DNA from: Burkholderiales bacterium
GTDB lineage: Bacteria > Pseudomonadota > Gammaproteobacteria > Burkholderiales > Usitatibacteraceae
Assembly (NCBI GenBank): GCA_014378085.1
Contig: JACMOJ010000414.1
Span: 1-13,376, forward strand
Direction: 5' to 3'
Length of the DNA stretch: 13,376 bases
Positions 1-5,380 of the stretch are shown here, in pieces. The first letter of the stretch is position 1. Every line of letters starts with the position of its first letter. The position numbers and the translations under genes were made by a program. The notes under the pieces are model-generated. The model was not told the origin of the DNA and ran no database searches. It saw nothing but the letters and a program-made list of their open reading frames with translations.

Positions 1-297
1 AAGATGCCCGCCCAGCTAAGCCAGGCGGCACAGTTGGCGCCAGACCTGCAAGCGAAGCAACTACGCCGAACCGAGGGCATTATCAATTCCATGACACCAC
101 TCGAACGTCGCAAGCCGGATCTACTTAAAGCTTCACGCAAACGAAGGATCGCGGCCGGCGCCGGCGTGACGGTACAGGAAGTGAATCGCATCCTGACGCA
201 GTTCGAACAAATGCAGAAGATGATGAAAATGATGAGGGGCGGTGGTATTGCCAAGATGATGCGCGGTATGAAGGGCATGATGCCGGGGCTGCGTTGA
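1..297 (+). CDS. ffh: Signal recognition particle protein Ffh, C-terminal part (5' end outside window)
   Basis: This is the end of the M domain of Ffh, the GTPase that binds 4.5S RNA and signal sequences of nascent membrane proteins and hands ribosomes to FtsY. The frame is open from the first base, so the gene starts upstream; the in-frame ATG at 4 is internal. Visible are the segment ending in [12 protein letters not shown], the RNA-binding motif [12 protein letters not shown] (family form SRRxRIAxGSG), and the methionine-rich tail (repeated MMKMM and MMRG units, ending MPGLR) typical of the signal-sequence-binding groove. The NG GTPase domain is not in the window. The gene stops at TGA 295-297, about 200 bp before rpsP. 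Assignment is firm; only completeness is unknown. Confidence 0.95.
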   Translation, partial: KMPAQLSQAAQLAPDLQAKQLRRTEGIINSMTPLERRKPDLLKASRKRRIAAGAGVTVQEVNRILTQFEQMQKMMKMMRGGGIAKMMRGMKGMMPGLR

Positions 298-325
298 TTC
301 GCCCAGCGTCAACTAACCTGATCCA

Positions 326-347
326 GCAAGTTTCAATGGAAGCTTGC
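326..347 (+). terminator. Hairpin after ffh overlapping the rpsP -35 box
   Basis: The arms GCAAGTTTC (326-334) and GAAGCTTGC (339-347) pair over nine positions, one a T-G pair, around the tetraloop AATG. It lies 28 bp after the ffh stop. No T-run follows directly, so it is at best a weak intrinsic terminator or an mRNA 3'-end stabiliser. The right arm runs into the TTGCAC box of the downstream promoter. Confidence 0.4.
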
Positions 348-373
348 ACCTAACTCATTGTTTTGGTTATAAT
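344..373 (+). promoter_or_regulatory. Sigma70-type promoter for rpsP-rimM-trmD(-rplS)
   Basis: A perfect TATAAT (-10) at 368-373 is preceded at 18 bp by TTGCAC (-35, 344-349), which matches TTGACA at four of six positions. Transcription would start near 380, leaving a leader of about 114 nt before the rpsP ATG at 494. Placement directly ahead of a ribosomal-protein operon supports the call. Confidence 0.75.
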
Positions 374-383
374 TTCGGGCTGT

Positions 384-419
384 CCTGCAAATACTGCTCA
401 AAACAGGCCAACTTGCAGG
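384..419 (+). promoter_or_regulatory. Inverted repeat in the rpsP leader RNA
   Basis: CCTGCAA (384-390) and TTGCAGG (413-419) are perfect 7-bp complements separated by 22 nt and sit at the 5' end of the predicted leader. A competing pairing, CCTG (384-387) with CAGG (404-407), is possible. Further on, CCCC/GGGG near 432-447 could form a second, weaker hairpin. The strong SD AGGAG (484-488) follows 5 nt before the ATG. Ribosomal-protein leaders are often structured control elements; that role here is inference. Confidence 0.35.
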
Positions 420-493
420 CGTTACCCGTTCCCCGTTTGCAATGGGGCCGTTTCCGGTTCTCAATCGGATGATTTTCTAAACTAGGAGTTAGC

Positions 494-751
494 ATGGTCG
501 TAATCCGCATGTCTCGCGGTGGTTCCAAGAACCGCCCTTTTTACAACGTCGTAGTTGCAGATTCCCGCAACCGTCGTGATGGTCGCTTCATCGAGCGCCT
601 CGGTTTCTACAACCCTACGGCTGGCGAATCGGAAGAAGGCTTCCGTATCGCGATGGACCGCCTCGTATTTTGGCAGGGTCAAGGCGCACAGGCGTCCGAC
701 GCGGTAATGAAGTTGGTCAAGCGTGGCAAACAAGCCGCTGTTGCCAAGTAA
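494..751 (+). CDS. rpsP: 30S ribosomal protein S16
   Basis: Small-subunit ribosomal protein S16 binds 16S rRNA and helps fold the 5'/central domains during 30S assembly. The 85-residue product has the family core in order: [20 protein letters not shown] at the N-terminus, the [20 protein letters not shown] stretch, and the C-terminal helix around [17 protein letters not shown] with a basic tail. Length is normal for proteobacterial S16 (80-90 aa). The ATG at 494 is preceded by AGGAG at 5 nt. It is the first gene of the operon with rimM and trmD, and its last 29 nt overlap the upstream-most start of rimM, suggesting translational coupling between S16 and the factor that matures the subunit. 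Confidence 0.97.
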   Translation: MVVIRMSRGGSKNRPFYNVVVADSRNRRDGRFIERLGFYNPTAGESEEGFRIAMDRLVFWQGQGAQASDAVMKLVKRGKQAAVAK

Positions 752-1325
752 GGTTCAGCCTAACGCCCTTTCTGATGCCGATGCAGTTGTGATGGCGCGC
801 ATTGCTGCGCCGTTCGGCATCAAGGGCTGGCTAAAGCTGCAAACGTTCACGGAGTATGCCAACAGTCTCGACCACTTTGATTCTTGGTTCGTGTCCTCCG
901 CAAACGGCTGGCAAGAGGTAGAGGTTGAAGACTTCGCCGTGAATGTGAAGTCCGTCGTTGCCAAGTTAAAAGGCATTGACGACCGAACCGCGGCAGAGCA
1001 GATTGGCAAGCGCGATATTGCCGTGCCACGCAGTTGGCTGGATCAACCGGATGGTGACGAGTATTACTGGATCGATTTAATCGGCGCCAGCGTCGTTAAC
1101 GAATCCGGCGAGTTGCTGGGAAACATTGAGACCTTGATGGAAACCGGCGCGAATGATGTGCTGGTCGTCAGGTCAGCGAAAAACGCAGGAAACAGCGCAG
1201 GCAATACCGAAATTTTGATTCCGTTTGTCAGTCAATATTTGGCGAACGTGGATCGGCAGAACAAAGTGGTCACCGTTCGCTGGGAACGCCACTGGCAGGA
1301 AAGTGAATCGAAAGATTCGAAGTAG
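723..1325 (+). CDS. rimM: 16S rRNA processing/30S maturation factor RimM
   Basis: RimM is an assembly factor that acts on the 30S head around S19 and is needed for efficient 16S rRNA maturation. The N-terminal RimM domain is seen in [21 protein letters not shown] and [19 protein letters not shown]. The PRC-barrel domain starts at [15 protein letters not shown] and contains the conserved [10 protein letters not shown]. The start is uncertain. GTG 723 gives 200 aa with about 23 residues before the core and overlaps rpsP by 29 nt; TTG 741, GTG 789 and ATG 792 are in-frame alternatives, none with a good SD. I chose GTG 723 because family members usually carry 10-20 residues before the core. A 10-residue Asn/Gly/Ser-rich stretch ([10 protein letters not shown]) precedes the strand ILIPFV and looks like a loop expansion. 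Confidence 0.93.
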   Translation: MANKPLLPSKVQPNALSDADAVVMARIAAPFGIKGWLKLQTFTEYANSLDHFDSWFVSSANGWQEVEVEDFAVNVKSVVAKLKGIDDRTAAEQIGKRDIAVPRSWLDQPDGDEYYWIDLIGASVVNESGELLGNIETLMETGANDVLVVRSAKNAGNSAGNTEILIPFVSQYLANVDRQNKVVTVRWERHWQESESKDSK

Positions 1326-1340
1326 CAACCCGGGAGTGGC

Positions 1341-2117
1341 GTGGTGAAACGATATGACGTAGTCACCTTGTTCCCGGAAATGTTTGACGCGATTGCCGAT
1401 GCCGGCGTGACGCGGCGGGCATTAGACGAAAACGTGTGGGAGCTGAAATGCTGGAACCCGCGCGAATTTGTAGGAAACATCCATAAAACCGTTGACGATC
1501 GACCTTTTGGCGGTGGTCCCGGAATGGTGATGAAGGCAGAGCCGCTGCATCAGGCAATTACTGCGGCAAAACAACGCCATCAACAGTTTCAAGTGGCACC
1601 GAGGGTGATTTATCTCTCTCCGCAGGCAAGGCCGATGGTGGACGCCGACGTTAGGCGGCTTTCGAATGAGGAAGGGCTTATTTTCCTCTGCGGCAGGTAT
1701 GAAGGCATTGATGAGCGCATTGTTGAAGCGCATGTCGATGAAGAAGTCTCAATTGGTGACTACGTGTTGTCGGGCGGTGAGTTGGCCGCGATGGTAGTTA
1801 TTGATGCGATGGTAAGGTTATTACCCGGCGTATTAAACGACGGGGCGTCGGCGGTGGAAGATTCATATTCACCGGCGCGGGATGGGTTGTTGGATCATCC
1901 GCACTACACGCGCCCGGAAGTCTGGAGCGCTGGCGGAGAAGATTGTGTTGCACCGCCTGCACTGTTGAGCGGGAACCACGCGGAAATCGCCAAATGGCGG
2001 CGGCGTTTGGCAATCGAAACAACATGGAAGCGTCGCCCTGAATTGTTGGCTGGGCTGACGTTGAGTAAAGAAGAGCTGCGATGGCTTGAGGAAATCAAAC
2101 AATCGCACGAGTCTTAA
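1341..2117 (+). CDS. trmD: tRNA (guanine(37)-N1)-methyltransferase TrmD
   Basis: TrmD uses S-adenosylmethionine to methylate G37 next to the anticodon of several tRNAs, preventing +1 frameshifts. The 258-aa product matches the family length (about 255 aa). Visible are the N-terminal YDVVTLFPEMFD, DDRPFGGGPGMVMKAEPL, and the knotted SPOUT SAM site: LSPQARP, FLCGRYEGIDERI and SIGDYVLSGGELAAMVVID. The linker DGLLDHPHYTRPEVW carries the catalytic aspartate (D169 in the enterobacterial enzymes), and the basic C-terminal tRNA-binding part has ETTWKRRPELL. Two tandem GTG codons (1341 and 1344) could start it; GGGAG at 1332-1336 is better spaced for GTG 1344. It follows rimM by 15 bp, the conserved order. 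Confidence 0.96.
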   Translation: MVKRYDVVTLFPEMFDAIADAGVTRRALDENVWELKCWNPREFVGNIHKTVDDRPFGGGPGMVMKAEPLHQAITAAKQRHQQFQVAPRVIYLSPQARPMVDADVRRLSNEEGLIFLCGRYEGIDERIVEAHVDEEVSIGDYVLSGGELAAMVVIDAMVRLLPGVLNDGASAVEDSYSPARDGLLDHPHYTRPEVWSAGGEDCVAPPALLSGNHAEIAKWRRRLAIETTWKRRPELLAGLTLSKEELRWLEEIKQSHES

Positions 2118-2148
2118 GAATTGCAGAAGCAAGTAGTACTAAAGCAGG

Positions 2149-2197
2149 CACACAACAACGTAGATTTCGAATTTATGATCGAGCGTTGCGCTGTGTG
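2149..2197 (+). other. Stem-loop in the trmD-rplS intergenic leader
   Basis: In the 151-bp gap, CACACA (2149-2154) and CAACG (2156-2160) pair with CGTTG (2184-2188) and TGTGTG (2192-2197), making 11 bp interrupted by a 1x3 internal loop (A2155 against CGC 2189-2191). The apical loop is 23 nt. No T-run follows, so it is not a standard intrinsic terminator. It may be a processing site or an L19 leader element. I see no convincing separate promoter for rplS in this gap. Confidence 0.35.
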
Positions 2198-2268
2198 ATT
2201 AGGTCGATCGGAGTGGAGCCGCTTTCTACCCCCACCTCTATCACCATTGATAAACGAAAGGAAACAAT

Positions 2269-2649
2269 ATGAATTTGATTCAACAACTGGAACAAGAAGA
2301 AATTGCGCGCCTCGGCCGCAAGATCCCTGATTTCGCCCCCGGCGACACGGTGATCGTCAACGTCAACGTGATCGAAGGTGAGCGCAAACGTGTTCAGGCC
2401 TACGAAGGTGTGGTCATCGCCAAGCGTAATCGCGGGCTGAACTCATCGTTCATCGTTCGCAAAATTTCGTCTGGCGAAGGTGTCGAGCGTACGTTTCAAT
2501 CCTACGCGCCGACCATCGCTTCGATCGAAGTGAAGCGTCGCGGTGATGTACGTCGCGCCAAGCTCTACTACCTGCGCGATCGTTCCGGCAAATCGGCACG
2601 TATCAAGGAAAAGCTGGACTACGTGTCCACACAGACCAAGGGCGAATAA
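2269..2649 (+). CDS. rplS: 50S ribosomal protein L19
   Basis: L19 lies at the 30S-50S interface. The 126-aa product begins [15 protein letters not shown], then [54 protein letters not shown] and the strongly conserved [20 protein letters not shown] and SARIKEKL. It is about 11 residues longer than E. coli L19, with a short C-terminal extension ([10 protein letters not shown]), as in many betaproteobacteria. The ATG is preceded by AAAGGA (2257-2262) at 6 nt. It is probably co-transcribed with rpsP-rimM-trmD, and the transcript ends at the hairpin just downstream. The EEIARLG and [17 protein letters not shown] wording supports a betaproteobacterial origin. Confidence 0.97.
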   Translation: MNLIQQLEQEEIARLGRKIPDFAPGDTVIVNVNVIEGERKRVQAYEGVVIAKRNRGLNSSFIVRKISSGEGVERTFQSYAPTIASIEVKRRGDVRRAKLYYLRDRSGKSARIKEKLDYVSTQTKGE

Positions 2650-2676
2650 GCGCAAAAGCAAATTCGTTTTTGTCTC

Positions 2677-2711
2677 AAAAAAAGCCGCAAACTTGTTCTG
2701 CGGCTTTTTTT
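2677..2711. terminator. Bidirectional rho-independent terminator between rplS and mqsA
   Basis: GCCGCA (2684-2689) pairs with TGCGGC (2699-2704) around a 9-nt loop. The stem is flanked by seven A (2677-2683) on the left and seven T (2705-2711) on the right. It therefore works on both strands, ending the + strand rplS operon and the convergent - strand mqsRA transcript. Confidence 0.9.
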
Positions 2712-2754
2712 CGTTGATCGTTAAATCGTTCCCGTCAGAGAGAGCGACTGACGA

Positions 2755-3156
2755 TCAGGACGCTCGAACTTCACTGAGCAATTCTGGGTGGCGATCAAGC
2801 ACCTTGAGTAGTTTCACCAGCGCCAGTGGCGGACGTGTTCTGCCATTTTCGTAACGGGAGAACGCATTGACCCCGCCACCGAAAATTTCAGCGGCTTCCT
2901 GTTGATCCAACGCCAGCTTCTTACGCACGCTTGCGATGAATGCCGGATCAATAATCGATGCATTGACCTGCTTGTTGAATTCCAACATCGCCGCACTTGT
3001 TCTATTGGATTCCGCTGCGTCCAGTACAACCTCGCCGCAGGCAGGGCAATAGTCGCCCTTAACGTGCGGAATAGATGTCGTCTCCCCCTTGTATGTGTAC
3101 GGCTGGTCACGGGTGTCGTGCACTAGTTTGGCTGCTGCGCAGTTTGGGCATTTCAT
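2755..3156 (-). CDS. mqsA: Type II antitoxin MqsA (zinc-binding, HTH repressor)
   Basis: MqsA neutralises the RNase MqsR and represses its own operon. The 133-aa product follows E. coli MqsA closely along its whole length. The N-terminal zinc domain has Cys3, Cys6, Cys37 and Cys40 at the family positions, with the DQPYTYKGE stretch between. The C-terminal Xre-type helix-turn-helix is seen in VRKKLALDQQEAAEIFGGGV and FSRYENGRTRPP, with Asn97 and Arg101 matching the residues that read the operator in E. coli. The end, LLKVLDRHPELLSEVR, is also conserved. The ATG overlaps the mqsR stop in an ATGA (3156-3153), and AAGGAG lies inside the end of mqsR, so translation is coupled. Second gene of the - strand mqsR-mqsA operon. 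Confidence 0.95.
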   Translation of the reverse strand: MKCPNCAAAKLVHDTRDQPYTYKGETTSIPHVKGDYCPACGEVVLDAAESNRTSAAMLEFNKQVNASIIDPAFIASVRKKLALDQQEAAEIFGGGVNAFSRYENGRTRPPLALVKLLKVLDRHPELLSEVRAS

Positions 3157-3455
3157 GTTCCTAACTCCTTGAATGACACGATGAGCACATCATCGATAAC
3201 CGTCAGTTTTAAGTAGACCTCGCCTGCAGTCGTCATCGGTCGATACACGTCCTGCCAGACCCGATGGTCCGCATGGGTCGTCATGCTCTTGTGGAAATCG
3301 TCTAGGTTTAGCCGCATCACTACCTCGACGATGGCGGCGAAATCAAAACCTAGCGCCGCGCCGCCTGCCAACGCAGACATCGTTGAGCGAACCCTACCTG
3401 CCTCTATCATTGTTTTGACAAGCGCAAGTTTGCAGTGCGGCGTTGATTTCCCCAT
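3153..3455 (-). CDS. mqsR: Type II toxin MqsR, mRNA interferase
   Basis: MqsR is a RelE-fold, ribosome-independent RNase that in E. coli cuts mRNA mainly at GCU-like sites under stress. The 100-aa product matches E. coli MqsR end to end: the KSTPH start, DFHKSMTTHADHRVWQDVYR in the middle, and VYLKLTVIDDVLIVSFKE at the end. The residues implicated in catalysis, Lys56, Gln68 and Tyr81, occur at the same numbers, so the toxin looks intact. Gene order is toxin first, the unusual order characteristic of mqsRA. The ATG at 3455 has only a weak upstream AGTAGG, and that sequence overlaps the predicted MqsA operator. It is divergent from the second toxin-antitoxin pair. Confidence 0.95.
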   Translation of the reverse strand: MGKSTPHCKLALVKTMIEAGRVRSTMSALAGGAALGFDFAAIVEVVMRLNLDDFHKSMTTHADHRVWQDVYRPMTTAGEVYLKLTVIDDVLIVSFKELGT

Positions 3456-3464
3456 GCGCCATAT

Positions 3465-3479
3465 TAACCTACTTGGTTA
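3465..3479. promoter_or_regulatory. Predicted MqsA operator
   Basis: The 15-bp element TAACC-N5-GGTTA is palindromic in its arms and lies 9 bp upstream of the mqsR ATG. The E. coli MqsA operator is AACCT-N3-AGGTT, so the AACC/GGTT half-sites and their 5-bp spacing are the same here; only the inner base pair is not symmetric. With the recognition residues Asn97 and Arg101 conserved in MqsA, autoregulation through this site is likely. It would cover the weak SD and probably part of the promoter of mqsR. Confidence 0.75.
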
Positions 3480-3488
3480 TTTTTCAAG

Positions 3489-3524
3489 TTGGTTGATTCT
3501 CGTCTTGTTTGTGACAGCAACCAA
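3489..3524. repeat. Central inverted repeat between the divergent TA modules
   Basis: TTGGTTG (3489-3495) and CAACCAA (3518-3524) are perfect 7-bp complements 22 bp apart. Each arm contains a TGGTT/AACCA half-site like those of the MqsA operator. The repeat sits between the two operons' start regions, so it could be an auxiliary MqsA site, a site bridging both operons, or chance. Confidence 0.4.
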
Positions 3525-3528
3525 AATG

Positions 3529-3562
3529 TTGACAAAAAGACACCATAAAGTTATCGTTATGG
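3529..3562 (+). promoter_or_regulatory. Promoter of the RHH/PIN module with overlapping palindromic operator
   Basis: A perfect TTGACA (3529-3534) is followed at 17 bp by TATCGT (3552-3557), a four-of-six -10 box. The inverted repeat CCATAA-N8-TTATGG (3543-3562) has perfect 6-bp arms and covers the -10 box, a typical place for autorepression by a ribbon-helix-helix antitoxin. Transcription would begin near 3564, about 27 nt before the chosen start codon. Confidence 0.6.
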
Positions 3563-3590
3563 ACTTATCTGGACGCCAGTGGAGGCCGTC

Positions 3591-3854
3591 GTGAGCGAAG
3601 TGATGACCATCAAACAAATGCCTGCCGATTTGAAGCGATATTGGGCCGAGGAAGCGAAAAGGCACGATCGCTCAATGAATAAGGAGGTGCTTCGCGTACT
3701 CGAAGAGGAGCGCGCTCGTCGCGAAGCGGCTAAGTCTCCCGGCAAAGATCTGGACAGCATCCTCGCGGCGGCCCGTCGGCTACAGAGCTTTGCGGTAGTC
3801 GATCAACGGCCCATTGACGATATCTTGTATGACGAGCAAGGCATGCCAAAGTGA
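3591..3854 (+). CDS. Ribbon-helix-helix antitoxin of a VapBC/FitAB-type module
   Basis: An 87-aa antitoxin predicted to bind the adjacent PIN toxin and repress the operon. The N-terminal part reads MTIKQMPADLKRYWAEEAKR, then HDRSMNKEVLRVLEEE: a short strand for DNA contact and two helices, as in Arc/FitA-type proteins. A charged linker follows, and the C-terminal PIDDILYDEQGMPK resembles the toxin-wrapping tail of this class. I chose GTG 3591 because GGAGG (3581-3585) lies 5 nt upstream; GTG 3579 would place that SD inside the gene, while GTG 3600 and ATG 3603 are further alternatives. The stop overlaps the toxin start by 4 nt (GTGA). Exact subfamily (VapB or FitA) cannot be settled by eye. 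Confidence 0.85.
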   Translation: MSEVMTIKQMPADLKRYWAEEAKRHDRSMNKEVLRVLEEERARREAAKSPGKDLDSILAAARRLQSFAVVDQRPIDDILYDEQGMPK

Positions 3855-4324
3855 ACGGCCTCGAAGCTGGAGTCGTCGACTCGTCGGCATTGATCTGCAT
3901 CGCCAAGAGTGAACCTGCCGCCGGTATGTTTCTCCTTGAGATGGGGAAGACGGGCAAGCTGTATCTCGCTGCGCCGACGTATGCTGAAGTGATTCTCGCA
4001 ACGATGTCCCTTCAAGGAGGTCATGCCATCGATGCGATGGACGGGCTCATCGCCTCCCTAAAAATCGAGACTGCGGATTTTAGCGGCGATGACATCCTGG
4101 TGTACAAAAATGCCGCGATGAAGTATCACGTGAAATCAAAGCCCTCGGGTTCACTCAACATGGGCGACTTGTTTTCACTGCAACTCGCAATGAAAATGAA
4201 TTTGCCTTTGTTTTTCCAAGGCAAAGATTTTCTGAAAACCCCGGTGAAGAACGCCATGAAAATGCTGGGGTACGAAATGAACGAAGATAATCTTGGCGTA
4301 CCAACCGTGCACGGCAAAATTTAG
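3851..4324 (+). CDS. vapC: PIN-domain toxin, VapC/FitB type RNase
   Basis: PIN toxins are Mg-dependent RNases, many of which cut initiator tRNA or other structured RNAs. The four acidic residues of the PIN site are visible: Asp10 in VVDSSAL, Glu46 in PTYAEV, Asp106 in SLNMGDLFSLQLA and Asp126 in LFFQGKDF, so the enzyme appears active. At 157 aa it is longer than most VapC proteins (about 130-145 aa), owing to a C-terminal tail of roughly 30 residues (from LKTPVKNAM to PTVHGKI). The GTG start overlaps the antitoxin stop by 4 nt, the usual coupling. It is convergent with the AEC transporter, with 18 bp between the stops and no clear terminator. The RNA target is unknown. Confidence 0.88.
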   Translation: MNGLEAGVVDSSALICIAKSEPAAGMFLLEMGKTGKLYLAAPTYAEVILATMSLQGGHAIDAMDGLIASLKIETADFSGDDILVYKNAAMKYHVKSKPSGSLNMGDLFSLQLAMKMNLPLFFQGKDFLKTPVKNAMKMLGYEMNEDNLGVPTVHGKI

Positions 4325-4342
4325 TTCAAGCAGCATGTGCAA

Positions 4343-5242
4343 CTAAAGTTGGCGCGCCACACTCAACCACAGCGGGATCGACAACATCCCGAACAGCGTG
4401 CTCACCGTGATGCCTTGCGCCACGATAGGCCCATCGCCCCCCATACGCACCGCGAGGATATACGCAGACGTCGCCGTCGGCAGCGCGCCAAACAGCACCA
4501 CCATATCGAAGTAAATACCACTCACCCCAAGCCACTTTGCCACGCCAATCGCCACCAGCGGCATCACAACCAACTTAATCAGCGTGTTGTAGGTAATCAA
4601 GGTGGCGTTGGAACCGACATTGGTCAGGGTTAACGCCGCGCCAACCGCCAGCAGCCCACACGCGAGGGACGCCGCCCCCATACGAGAGATCAGCATCTGT
4701 GCGACTTCCGGTAGCGGTAAGCCGGATAGGGAGTAAAGAACACCGCCGACCGTTGCGATGATCAATGGATTCTGTACTAACTCTTTGAAGATCGAGACTT
4801 CGGCATGTTTTGCCAGCATCCAGACCGAGGCGACATTGCACAACGGCACAACAATGCCAATGACAATACCAAACGCTGCGATACCGGCTTCCCCGTGCAA
4901 ACGCCCGGCGATCGCTAAACCAATGTAGGAATTGAAACGAAACGCCGTCTGGAAACTCGATGCGTAGGCTTTGTTATCACTTTTGATGATCCACTTAGCC
5001 GCATACGCCACCAATATTCCGACCACAACTGTGGCGATTGCCGTCTTCAACGCGGGAGCAGCCGCGACAAAATCCAGCTTCTGTTTGGCAATGGAGTTAA
5101 ACAACAGCGCCGGAAACAACACGTAGTAAATAAGTTTTTCCAGCCCGCCCCAAAAGTCTCGCCCCCAGCTGGTAATTCGATTAAGCAAGAATCCGAACAG
5201 GATGAGCGCGAAATCGGGAATGAGCAAAATGGCCAGTGACAT
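4343..5242 (-). CDS. AEC-family (auxin efflux carrier) transporter
   Basis: A 299-aa integral membrane protein of the auxin efflux carrier/Mem_trans family, whose bacterial members include malate and other carboxylate permeases; the substrate here is unknown. It is almost entirely hydrophobic with roughly ten membrane segments. Family-like stretches are LEKLIYYVLFPALLFNSIAK after the first helix, FRFNSYIGLAIAG, NPLIIATVGGVLYSLSGLPLP, and near the end ALPTATSAYILAVRMGGD. The frame stays open to 5473, but the sequence before Met 5242 is charged and unlike the family, and would run into the divergent gene, so ATG 5242 (or GTG 5245) is the start. No SD is seen. It is divergent from yeiH and convergent with the PIN toxin. 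Confidence 0.88.
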   Translation of the reverse strand: MSLAILLIPDFALILFGFLLNRITSWGRDFWGGLEKLIYYVLFPALLFNSIAKQKLDFVAAAPALKTAIATVVVGILVAYAAKWIIKSDNKAYASSFQTAFRFNSYIGLAIAGRLHGEAGIAAFGIVIGIVVPLCNVASVWMLAKHAEVSIFKELVQNPLIIATVGGVLYSLSGLPLPEVAQMLISRMGAASLACGLLAVGAALTLTNVGSNATLITYNTLIKLVVMPLVAIGVAKWLGVSGIYFDMVVLFGALPTATSAYILAVRMGGDGPIVAQGITVSTLFGMLSIPLWLSVARQL

Positions 5243-5254
5243 CACAAAATTATA
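5242..5254 (-). promoter_or_regulatory. -10 element of the AEC gene, possible leaderless start
   Basis: On the - strand a perfect TATAAT (5254 to 5249) ends 6 nt before the ATG at 5242. A transcript begun at the usual distance would start at or within a base or two of the initiator codon. No SD is present. A -35 box is poor (TGGCTT at 18 bp at best), so the promoter needs support. Confidence 0.4.
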
Positions 5255-5331
5255 GGGCGCTGGCGCATCCGCAAGCCACACACGACGATTGATGATTAAT
5301 CTTTTCGGCTGACACGACAGGTTGGAGTAAA

Positions 5332-5367
5332 TTGTCCACTTCTCAGCCCATCGATAAAACACGTGTT
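5332..5367 (+). promoter_or_regulatory. Candidate promoter and palindrome upstream of yeiH
   Basis: TTGTCC (5332-5337) and TAAAAC (5355-5360), 17 bp apart, each match the sigma70 consensus at four of six positions. The perfect 10-bp palindrome AACACGTGTT (5358-5367) overlaps the end of the -10 box and the predicted start point, a plausible repressor site. The promoter would give only a short leader before ATG 5381. Confidence 0.35.
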
Positions 5368-5380
5368 CTCTACTACCTCG

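Noticed and set aside
3579..3590. GTG 3579 as start of the RHH antitoxin
   Set aside because: It would bury the strong GGAGG (3581-3585) inside the gene; that SD is ideally spaced for GTG 3591.
4326..4633. Open frames on both strands over the 3' end of the AEC gene
   Set aside because: They lie within the AEC transporter, have low-complexity His/Arg-rich or Gly/Trp-rich translations and no SD; they are shadows of the real frame.
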